A stretch of 64,000 nt of DNA, taken from Vandiemenella viatica. Its lineage: Eukaryota > Arthropoda > Insecta > Orthoptera > Morabidae. Every line of letters starts with the position of its first letter. Position 1 is the first letter of the stretch. Shown here in pieces: positions 55,279 to 64,000 of this stretch. A program made the translations under genes and the position numbers. The stretch covers positions 63,733,832 through 63,797,831 of the forward strand of contig JARYHS010013631.1 of NCBI GenBank assembly GCA_031002005.1. Direction: 5' to 3'. The notes beneath the pieces were generated by a model. It was not told the DNA's origin. It searched no databases and saw only the letters and a program-made list of their open reading frames with translations.

Positions 55279-57518
55279 AGCTATCAAGTATAAGCGACAT
55301 AATATCCAGTATATGCTTATTTTATAAATAAATGGTTTGCGGCAAAATTTATTTTTCAGATGTGTTTATTGGTAAACATTCATTACACGTCGGTTTAATG
55401 ATACAATATGGAGACAGACCAGCAGAACGGCGAGAGAATGAAGATAGCTCCATTCCTGAAACTTGTGTGACGGTAAAATTTATAGTGTTGCAGCAATCAG
55501 TCAATTCGTCATGCACCATGTTTGTTGAGCTCGCGTCTGAGACACTTCATTTTCACGCTTGTGCACACTGAAAGAGGTATTTGCGATTACAATCCGCGAT
55601 TGCATTATAAAGAATCGTCCCCATCATACAAATGCGAAGGACCGGCAAATACGGCGGATAACATTAGTTTCCCGTGACACAGAATTCATTAAACCATGTA
55701 TGACCATTTAAGAATAACGGACCGCGAGAGAAATCGCCATCGCATGCTGCAACCTTGAGTCGACAAAGTATGTGACAACACACGCTTCTTCAGGCGGGAG
55801 CGGAGTAATCAATCAGAATATCTTTGGCGCGGTGCGAATGGCGTTTCGTTTGTAAGACTGTAGAAGAAGAGGCTTACGACATTCGCACGTTGGTTGCACT
55901 CCAAGACAGCGCCTTGTGCGTAGAATCGATTGACTGTATTTCATCCTGGGTGAGTGGTTCTCCGTTCCTCACTTTTGTGAGAGTGCCTCAAGACGTTTCG
56001 TCCGGATGCCTGGAAGCATAGTAACCTAGAGCCAGGCAGAGTACAAGTCTGCCGACCTGATTCGATGTCTATAGTACGACGCGTAGCAAAGATAAACATC
56101 CTAGTTTCTAAATCGTATCTACGTAGTGAAGATACTGTTCACTTTCTGGAACACTGCCCTATAAAGCGTGCTGATTTTATGGATTATAATATACATTGAG
56201 AAGAGTATCTTTGTCGTTCTCCTGGTATTCTACATGTTGTAGGTTAAATCAGTTAAGCAATTCAGCGACGAACGATTGCAGAACAAAAATTTCAACATTT
56301 CTGTGTAACAGTACCAGCGTGAATATAATTTAAAGGATATGGTACTAATCGCATTTCTCACTGATTAACCCTTTCGATTTTTATTCAATTTTATTCACTA
56401 TACATGACAGAAATTAACTTTTATGAAGAACCACTCAACTTCATACAGTATGACACGTTAATTCTCGACCGCACCACATGTGTGCGTATGCTACTGTCAG
56501 TGCCAGATCAACTACAACTGACTACTTTTTAGTTGAGAACCCGTTCTTGCTGTCGAGCGGGGTACGGCCACCGACCCAGCTCACCAGAATTCAAACCAAT
56601 ATGTGACTTCCTATTGCTTCCACCCACAGCTGAGTAGCTCTGGCAATTAAACAATATACTCCGATCGCGCAACCTCAGATACAAAAATACAGGTACTCGA
56701 TAAAAATTTCATACTATATATAATATAACTTCCATCCCTAAGCATATTTTGTCAACCATGCAGAACTTCTATCGAAAGAGCAGATTTCTTTGTGGACAGA
56801 GAAAAAAAATCTCGAGTGAATTGTTGTATCGCGTTCCGTAGTAAATCGTTTTGCACATTCAATAAACTAAGATGACACTGTTTTCGATATCACGTTCGGC
56901 CGTGATGTAACCGTATAAACGATGAATTGTAAGGCTTATTTGTCTTATCACCGGCAATGTTAAAAAATGCAAAAACTGCAGATCTAACTCCGTTGATGAC
57001 CGAAAATAAATATTACGTAGTAATTCGAGTTCCATTTATTTCGTCACCGACATACATTGTCACAGTCAAAAATAGCTTCGCCGTGTGGATGAAATAACCT
57101 CTCTCACTTTATTCTTGTTACAATCACGAAGCAAAATTCGAAGACCAGGGGACCTCTTGCACTTCCTATATTACTTTCTCTAAAACCAAACCATCAGGAC
57201 TCAGTGGAATAGTACTTAATGGGCACATGGAACAAGTTACGATATTGTGTACATCCTCAATCGTAACACAAGACAGCTGGGTTCTTACAAGGGGAGGCCG
57301 CCAATTGCAAAATTCAGATTCAGTTCATACTGTGTGTAATAAAAGCGCGTAGCCAGAGGTGTAATATTTCAAAGCAGTAACATGAGATTTTTCGCCGTTG
57401 TTGAGAAAATCGGTACTGAAATATACTGTTGCGTTCAAAAACTTTCTGCGGTAGGTAAATTACAAGGGCACGTGGAGCTAGTAGGGTTCACAGAACGTAT
57501 CTCAGAGGAATCGTGCAT
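55279..57518. other. No recognised feature (about 2.2 kb)
   Basis: ORFs at 55,332-55,571 and 55,824-56,021 show no recognisable domain. No repeats are recognised. Confidence 0.4.
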
Positions 57519-57617
57519 TACACTGAAAAGCCAAAGAAACTGGTACACCTGCCTAATATCGTGTAGGGCCCCCGCGAGCACGCAGAAGTGCCGCTGTACG
57601 ACGTAGCAAGGACTCGA

Positions 57618-58447
57618 CTAATGTCTGAAGTAGTGCTGGAGGAAATTAACATCATGCATCCTGCAGGGCTGTCCATAAATTCGTAAACGTCCATTCGCTC
57701 GATACAATTGGAAACGAGACTCTTCAAACCACGCAACATGTTTCCAATAATCATCTGTCCAATGTCGGTGTTGACGGGCCCAAGCGAGGCGTGAAGCTTT
57801 GTGTCGTGCACTCAGTAAGGGTACACGAATGGGCCTTCGGCCCCGAAATCCCATGTCGATGATGTTTCGTTGAATGGTTCGCACGCTGACATTTGTTGAC
57901 GGCCCAGCATTGAAATCCGCAGCAATTTGCGAAAGGGTTGCACTTCTGTCACGTTGAACGATTTTCTTCGGTCGTCATTGGTCCCTTTCTTGCAGGATCT
58001 GTTTTCCGGCGGCAGCGATATCGGAGATTTGATGTTTTACCGGATTCCCGATATTCACGGCGCACTTTTTTTTTTTTACTTATTGCTTTACGCGTCGTCG
58101 ACGGCTAAGGTCATTAGAGGCGGGATAGGACTGGGTACAAGAAACCGGAAGGAATTCAGCCATGGCCTATTTGAAGGAAGTATCCCGGAATTCGCCTGGA
58201 GTGATTTTGGAAACCATGGAAAACCCAAATCTGGATGCCCGGACGGGGAATCGAACCCGCATCCTTCCGAATGCGAGGCCAGAACGCTAACCGTTCACCC
58301 ACCACGCTCGATATTCACGATGCACTCGTGAAATGGCCGTACGGGAAAATCCCCACCTCATCGCTACCTCGGAGATGCTGTGTACCATCTCTCGTGCGCC
58401 GACTGTAACACCACGTTCAAACTCACTTAAATCGTGATAACCTGCCA
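57618..58447 (-). pseudogene. Tc1-C transposase pseudogene (deleted, interrupted)
   Basis: The start is at 58,447 (MAGYHDLSEFERGVTVGA), followed by the helix-turn-helix EVAMRWGFSRTAISRVHREY before the SINE1 interruption at 58,308. Beyond the SINE, the frame 57,618-57,884 has MRTIQRNIIDMGFRGRRP and LAWARQHRHW, then HVAWFEESRFQLY. The first catalytic aspartate is thus replaced (FEES for SDES). After RANGRLRIYGQPCR the frame runs into 3'-end sequence, so the second D and the E are deleted. Not functional. Confidence 0.85.
58066..58308 (-). mobile_element. SINE1 copy inserted in Tc1-C
   Basis: Full SINE1 on the minus strand with poly(A), middle block and a B box changed by one base (GGTTCGATTCC). 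Target duplication CGATATTCACGGCGCAC (58,049-58,065) and CGATATTCACGATGCAC (58,309-58,325), 15 of 17 identical. It splits the transposase HTH region from the rest. Confidence 0.93.
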
Positions 58448-58596
58448 TTGTAGCAGCAGCAAACGATCTAGCGCCTGCGCCAGACGCCTGTTGTCTTATA
58501 TAGGTGTTGCAGACTACAGCGCCGTACTTTGAGTGTTTACATATCTCTGCGTTTGCATACGCATGTCTACACCAGTTTCTTTGGCTCTTCAGTGTA

Positions 58597-60830
58597 GCTA
58601 TCTTCAATAAAAACAAAACAGGATCCCAAATCATGTATGCACTCTTACTGGCTCAATTAATTTGATGGAGAATTATTTAATTGTTGATGTAAATGAAAAT
58701 GATCTTTTGTTTAGTAGAAAATTCAAACAGAAATCACTTCGACTGACAAATTCTGTATCAATTTGTATACCAAGTTTGTTATACTTTCGTAATGGCTGTG
58801 ACAAGCAGTCAAAAACTTGCGTCTCCTCTTTGTACCTCCTGGATACTACTAACTAGTCCCTTGATTTACGTAACTTAGCACCAGAATATTAAAGGAAACG
58901 CCGTAATGGTACTGACCTTATACACTATCTCCTTTGTATATACTTTATTATTATTCAGAAATTGACCTATAAATCAAAAGTGCGGAATTAACGTTACCTG
59001 CGACGGATGTTATATGCTTATCGCATTTTATATTCTATTCCGTTACATGTTGTTGTATGTCTGTTACATCCCAATATCTGATACAAGTGTCCTTGTTATC
59101 AACATCTGAGCTCATTATTTTAGCGGGATCCGTTGCAATTTACTTCCTAAATAACAGAATACTCTTTCACCGTATCTACGAACATGCAGATGCAAGTAAT
59201 ATCTTCACACTTATCCAGATGCAAGCTTAGCAGTTTCCCACGGTCAGCATCCAGAACTGAGATTTGCCGTTCAGATTTCAGTTTGTCGAAATCAAATTTC
59301 GCGTAATAAGAAACTTCCCATCCTTTCCTTCGTTTAAAAACCACTAAAGCAGTTTCTCTATCATGATTATCTATATAATCATGATATAAACGATAATAAA
59401 TCTCAAAATCAATACCACTCACAAAGAGTAAAAGTGATAGTTATAAATAATGTGTTTTGTTCTTCTACTTTCTTGGCCAAAGATTAAAAAAGTATAGATG
59501 TATGTTATTATTTTCTGACGTGCAACTGAAATGATGGATGTTTAAAAAAATGAAAGGCAGGGTTTAAATTTGTTCCGTAGTCGTGGATAAATAATTTATC
59601 CCTACATACAGTTCAACTACTAACCCGAAGCACAGTATGCCCTACCGTACTTTACAAAACAAAGTAAAACTATACCACAGGAGAAGGTCAGTTTAATGGC
59701 CAGTAGAAGACACTGTCGAAAACGCCTTACAAAGTTTCCCTGGTATTATGAGGAGTATTGGAAGTTCGTGTTTCGTTCAAATCATTTCATTTCTCTTAGC
59801 TAATTGTTCAACGCTTCAGCACACATGGTGATCTTCCAATTGTGTGTCTTAAAATTTCTTGGCTGATCCGTATTATCGTGAAACCAAATAGGTCCAGTGA
59901 GTTTTGCGGAAACTCTAGTATTTGTGTGGTGTAAGGTGTTAACTATAGCAGCATTCTCACATATGATTACGTAAATCAAGTTAAATTTGTAATCAAGATT
60001 GACCGCATTTAAATTAATGGCAGAAGTGCCTCGTCATCATCACTACCTCGTTGCTTGATAGTAGCCAGTCAAAGTAACGAGTACATATTCCGAGTTGTTA
60101 ATTATTCCTCAATTACGCGTATTTAATTACACTGAAGAATTGAAGATCCTGGTAGGGTTGGTAATTATGAGTGGTTAGTATTTAGCGGGATTAACTAGCT
60201 GACTTAATTAGCAATTTTAGCTCACGCAGAATCACCATTAAGAATTGTATTTAAATACTGTATTTCCACTCCAAACGAAATAGCTGCGTGTTGTATATGA
60301 ATGGTCAATTTTATCATAAATACGTTTTAACTGCCACTCATTTAAATCCGAAGATAAAACAGTTAAAACAGTGTACCAGCACGAATGGAAGGAGCTTTAC
60401 TAACTGATTAATTATAAGCACTGTTCGGAAATATCCACTTTATTACGTAAAACTGCCTCTATCTTCAAAATTAATACTTCACAATGCTTTAACATTAAAC
60501 TTCACTTTACTTGACGTAATTATTTGGTAATATTTACAAATTACAATACTACTGATACCGCCATAATTCAGAGTCCTCCGCCTCGCACATGCATACTTCT
60601 CGACATACAACGTACCACTCTTCACACTTGCTCTCAACAACCAAAGATCTTAATACTAGTTACAGCCATGGAGGGAGGAAGATAGTGGAGACGACGCAAG
60701 GGACCTTTAGCACCCACTGGAGTGAAGCCGAGAAGAGAGCAATGGGGTGGGGAGGTTGGCCGTAGAAACACGGGGAATAAGCGCAACAACCTCAAGGGAA
60801 CCATACTACAGCCGTAGCACCGCAATTTAA
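58597..60830. other. No recognised feature (about 2.2 kb)
   Basis: The 91-aa minus-strand ORF at 59,147-59,422 is the longest here. Its tail has LHLDKCEDITCICMFVD, but I recognise no family. A GC-richer patch at 60,650-60,790 holds a 63-aa minus-strand ORF without domain. Confidence 0.4.
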
Positions 60831-61335
60831 TGATGGATTATTATGTAACTCGGAGAGACACATCACAAATGAAGAATAATTTTTTTTGATATCCTGCTTA
60901 TTTCTCGAGATATACTGTCTCAAAAGTGAGGTGTTCTGGGTTGAAATTCACAAGAAACATTTCCCCAAAGTCAAATTTGATGATAGATTCTTATGAAACA
61001 CGACGAGAAAAATCAAAAATAAAGAATAAAAGTTTTCGATATCTCGCTTAGTTCTCGAGAAATACTGTCTCCAAATTGAGGTTTTTAGGTTGTGATGCGG
61101 ACTGTACCAAAAAATAATTATGCTGCACATACATTTTTTTTCTAATCCTTGCGGTTAGGTTGAAACGCGGCCTGGACCAGAATAATACCGTCAACAAAGG
61201 CACAAGGAACTATACCTGTAACCAATTTTTGATAGTTGATATCTCGAGAACTAAGGAAGATATCAAAAAATTTACTCCTGATTTTCGATTATATTCGTCG
61301 ATTTACACGAGAATCAATCATCAAATAGCATCACC
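60831..61335. repeat. Complex repeat: two direct units and one inverted unit
   Basis: Direct units 60,831-60,980 and 60,981-~61,130 (period 150) share TGATRGATT, AAATAAAGAATAA-like and GATATCYYGCTTAKTTCTCG. A third unit in reverse orientation lies at about 61,230-61,330 (TCTCGAGAACTAAG, then GATATC and AATCAATCATCAAAT). Unit 2 and the inverted unit can form a hairpin of about 100-bp arms. No protein is encoded. Confidence 0.75.
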
Positions 61336-61437
61336 ATGGCCATTATAGTGCTGCCCACCTCAACACACAAAATTCAATTTAAACTACATTTCTAGCTTCA
61401 ACAACATTGGCAAGTTCAGGATTCCTAGTTCACGTAG

Positions 61438-61578
61438 CATAAATTATCACAACTAACTTCAACACATACCTTCAGTAGAAACTGAAATTGAACTAACGCA
61501 CGTGCAATAATAAATTATCACAATTAATTTCATCGTAAACTTTCAGTGTAAACTGAAACTGGACTAAAGCATGCAGAA
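61438..61578. repeat. Diverged ~71-bp tandem repeat
   Basis: Units near 61,439 and 61,511 share TAAATTATCACAAYTAA, CTTTCAGT-like, AAACTGAAA and GGACTAA-like blocks in the same order, with roughly one in five bases changed. Confidence 0.6.
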
Positions 61579-61984
61579 TACCATATTCACTGTGTCTCGA
61601 TGTAAACTCGAACCGCTTAAATGTACAATAAGGCTAGCTTTTCAGGTGCAAAGTAATAACTTATGCTGTTTGCCTACACTACACCAACAAATATTTGAGA
61701 ACGACATCATCCTATTGAGAGCAATGAATAAATTTATAGCGGTAGGCCCTAATGTTGCAGTTACCTATCAGACACTTCAAGAACAATAATTGCAATGTGA
61801 CTTACTTATGAAACGTTTTCCAGGTTGTTTCCTATTTTGTCTGTTTGTGCAACCGTGTGCAACACAACTTGGCATTATAGAAAACTTTGGAATATTAGAA
61901 AATGAAATATTCTCAGCAGCAGACACAGCGCAAACAGCCCAATGTTTTGGGGATATTACTATTGCTGCCGCGCATGTGAAGTAG
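61571..61984 (+). other. Open stretch of 137 codons with one in-frame TAA, unassigned
   Basis: Two same-frame ORFs (61,571-61,789 and 61,790-61,984) are separated only by a TAA. The first half has LPTLHQQIFENDIILL and the second LGIIENFGILENEIFS. I do not recognise a domain. Absence of stops for ~140 codons apart from one could be a decayed exon or chance. Confidence 0.2.
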
Positions 61985-62001
61985 GAGACGAATTTTTATA
62001 T

Positions 62002-62281
62002 GGGGACGTCCATAAATTACGTGAGGTGAAATTGGGGGGGGAGGGTTGGCGAAATCTCACCAAGGGGGAGTTACCGGATTTGGAAGAATGAGACCTTTAA
62101 AAACAAAGGTCTCAATAAGTTGCGAGGGCGATTTTTAGGGGGGGGGGGGTCTCACGGACCAGATTTCACCAGAGGGGGCGGGGGGGGCGGTCGGACCAGA
62201 TCTCACGAAGTATCACCAGAGAGGGGGGAGGGGGGGTCTGGAAATCCGGAAAAACACCTCACGTATTTTATGGATGCCCCC
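62002..62281. mobile_element. G-run-rich MITE with GTCCATAAATTACGTGAGGTG termini
   Basis: The left end GGGGACGTCCATAAATTACG and the reversed right end GGGGGCATCCATAAAATACG are inverted repeats of about 27 bp, both continuing to TGAGGTG. A TAT lies next to each end and may be a 3-bp target duplication. The interior has many G tracts (up to 13) and repeated CAGATYTCAC blocks on the plus strand. No coding. Confidence 0.75.
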
Positions 62282-63111
62282 TATGAGGTTTCGCCGATTT
62301 AGCGTTATTTCGTCTTCACTATCTTCCTTCCTCCATGGTTACAGCTACAAACTTATACTATCACCAAAGACTATCCTCACTACTAACTGCTGAATCCTAC
62401 TAGACAATAAATCAAAATACATACATCGGCACATTGTTTTACAAATATATTCAATTAATTAAATAAATTAATATGATTTATGGGTTATGATATTGTTACA
62501 CCACACATGAATTAGATATCAGTGATCATGCGCTTTAAGTTATTAACTGTCTTTTTACTGTTAACATATACGCGTGTGACGTATACCTCAGAATCTCTAC
62601 AAATTACAATTAAACGGCAAGGTATCGCTGCGTGAGTCACTCCAATTTACACTCACATTCTTAGCAAGTCGACTTTAGATGAAACAGTCTCGCCCGAGAA
62701 GTTTGTAAAGTTATTTAATTACTCTCGACTCAGCAGAGAAACGCAGCCACTGCTCAAAGACTCGCTGCAAAAGTATTTAAATTACTAAAGAAACCTAGGG
62801 GGATGAGGAGAGGAGTCAGAAATAACTGAAGTGTTTGCGGCATAACTTGAGTCTCGCTTCTCCCTTGTCCCCTCTGAGCGCCGCCGCCTAGGCGTTAATT
62901 GAAATGCTAATCGGCAGGTAATAGACTTGAGTCATAACCTTGAAGGCCGCTGACCGCCTTTATTCAAACTTGTTTCGGAATCACGATAAACATTTCCCTG
63001 CAACGTAAATTCAGCCTTGAACCCGTGATCTCAGCGCGCTGAAATTTGCACTGGTTTCCAAAAATGTCGAGGACTTTTTAACTCGAAAACGGAATACTTG
63101 GAGAAGCCTAG
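62282..63111. other. No recognised feature
   Basis: No supported gene. A GC-richer stretch at 62,870-62,960 carries no identified motif. Confidence 0.35.
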
Positions 63112-63823
63112 TGTAACAGCCCTCAAACCTAAACTTAAATGGAATGGTATTTTATGAAGCATTTGTAGTAAGCTAGAGTTTGGTTGAATATGATCTGGTA
63201 TGTTTGTTTTGCGATTTCCTGTAAATTAATGTAAATAGACTTAGTTTTTGTAAAGAAATTATTTAGAGGCCATTTAATGTGTTTAAGGACAGAATTATGC
63301 AAGAGAATTGCTTAGATGTTTTCAATTCCAAGTATTAAGGAAAGTTACGGTGTCCAAAGGACTATTTACTATAGTTTAAAGTGATTTCTGTGGATATTTT
63401 TGTATTTAAGTACCTATAATTTCCATTTCTGACGATTTTGTATTGATTGTAAATGATTATGTATTCATTCTGATTGTTTTTAATATGTTTCAATTGTTTA
63501 AGTATTGTTAATGTTCGAGAAATATCTGGCGGAAGCTTCTGAATTGTTCTAGAAATTTCGATGGAGTTTATGTAAAGCTAACATCCGAGACAGAGAAACA
63601 GTTTATACAGACTCAAATACTTCTTTCCTCCATGATTTACGACGGCCAAGTATTATATTGTCTGTGGAAGATGTGTTGTATGCAATCTCTGGATTGTAAC
63701 CAGTATCTTTGACGTCGTTTTTATGAATAGAAAAGCAAGTTTAAAGTGAACTGTATCGTGTACTAGTTATTTATCATATTAATTAAACCACGAATAATTT
63801 AATCATCTCACTTTTAGCTAACA
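63112..63823 (+). repeat. Possible LTR of a Gypsy-type element
   Basis: The segment starts TGTAACAGCCC and could end AGCTAACA (TG...CA bounded, 712 bp). Composition, with a T-rich first half and then ATATCTGGCGGAAGCTTCTG, resembles insect Gypsy LTRs that begin TGTAACAGCCC. There is no second LTR, primer-binding site or gag/pol in the window, and the flanks show no matching 4-5 bp duplication. Low confidence. Confidence 0.3.
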
Positions 63824-64000
63824 ACTTAATCTCATTCTGATTCAACTGAAAAATGTTTAGTTGAAAAGACAAAGTATATACCATTTTCTTTCACACAAAA
63901 TTTGGCTGATGTAAAATGTATTTAATTTAGGTCAGAGATGAAATTCGTTTAGTGTAACATTAAGAGAAATCCAAATGCACAGCTAGATTAATGTTTTTTA

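Larger units (their letters stand above)
57521..58594 (-). mobile_element. Tc1-like transposon Tc1-C, internally deleted, with SINE1 inserted
   Basis: The TIRs CACTGAARAGCCAAAGAAAC are nearly identical at both ends, with TA outside (57,519-57,520 and 58,595-58,596). The element is 1,074 bp including a 243-bp SINE1 and its 17-bp duplicated target, so the transposon itself is about 814 bp. The catalytic middle has been deleted. Confidence 0.92.

Noticed and set aside
59147..59422. 91-aa minus-strand ORF as a host exon
   Set aside because: No recognised family, no clear splice context, and length within chance expectation for the window.
1..64000. A new defence, biosynthetic or regulatory gene system
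   Set aside because: All recognisable coding sequence belongs to transposable elements. No clustered cellular genes could be supported.

Overview
This is a eukaryotic, AT-rich, gene-poor, transposon-dense stretch of an animal genome. The mix of families (Jockey, CR1/L2-like and RTE-type non-LTR retrotransposons, Tc1-like, hAT and PIF/Harbinger DNA transposons, tRNA-derived SINEs) and the long empty intervals fit a large insect genome. A polyneopteran such as a grasshopper or locust is my best guess, but it rests on a general impression of these repeat families and is not proven. I found no host protein-coding gene that I can name, no convincing tRNA or rRNA gene, and nothing prokaryotic (no operons, CRISPR arrays or plasmid functions).

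Layout. Positions 1-16,543 are a nested transposon cluster. A hAT element (hAT-A) carries a 5'-truncated CR1/L2-like LINE (LINE-A) and a PIF/Harbinger-like element, and a long hairpin lies just beyond it. This whole ~5.4-kb block is present twice (1-5,467 and 9,203-14,616) at very high identity. A 1,000-N assembly gap begins in the loop of the first hairpin. Between the copies lies a Jockey element that is itself split by another LINE (LINE-B). A second hAT fragment, a third LINE-A copy and a hAT-like end follow. Positions 16,544-21,460 hold nothing I recognise. From 21.4 to 28 kb come a decayed Tc1-like element, a SINE, a nearly intact Tc1-like transposon with perfect termini and a 319-aa transposase ORF (24,062-25,483), and a possible piggyBac-like end.

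From 28 to 58 kb the window is peppered with one tRNA-derived SINE family (SINE1). Most younger copies have clear 11-17 bp target-site duplications. The same region has LINE remnants, two further Tc1-like relics, a nearly full-length RTE-type LINE (41,594-44,510), a second copy of the 21.5-kb Tc1 family (45,935-47,492), several MITE-like inverted-repeat elements, and a CpG-dense patch with a consensus splice donor near 30.0-30.2 kb. That patch is the best, still weak, candidate for a host promoter or first exon. From 58 to 64 kb there is a complex direct/inverted repeat (60,831-61,335), a G-run-rich MITE (62,002-62,281) and a possible LTR (63,112-63,823).

The most unusual structures are a 904-bp DNA element with ~72-bp inverted termini and an exact 8-bp target duplication (52,645-53,548), a 174-bp insertion that is mostly a 138-bp near-perfect palindrome flanked by a 12-bp direct repeat (34,225-34,398), and the hairpin whose loop coincides with the assembly gap. 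There is no cellular pathway here. The elements interact only as nested insertions, which give a relative chronology.
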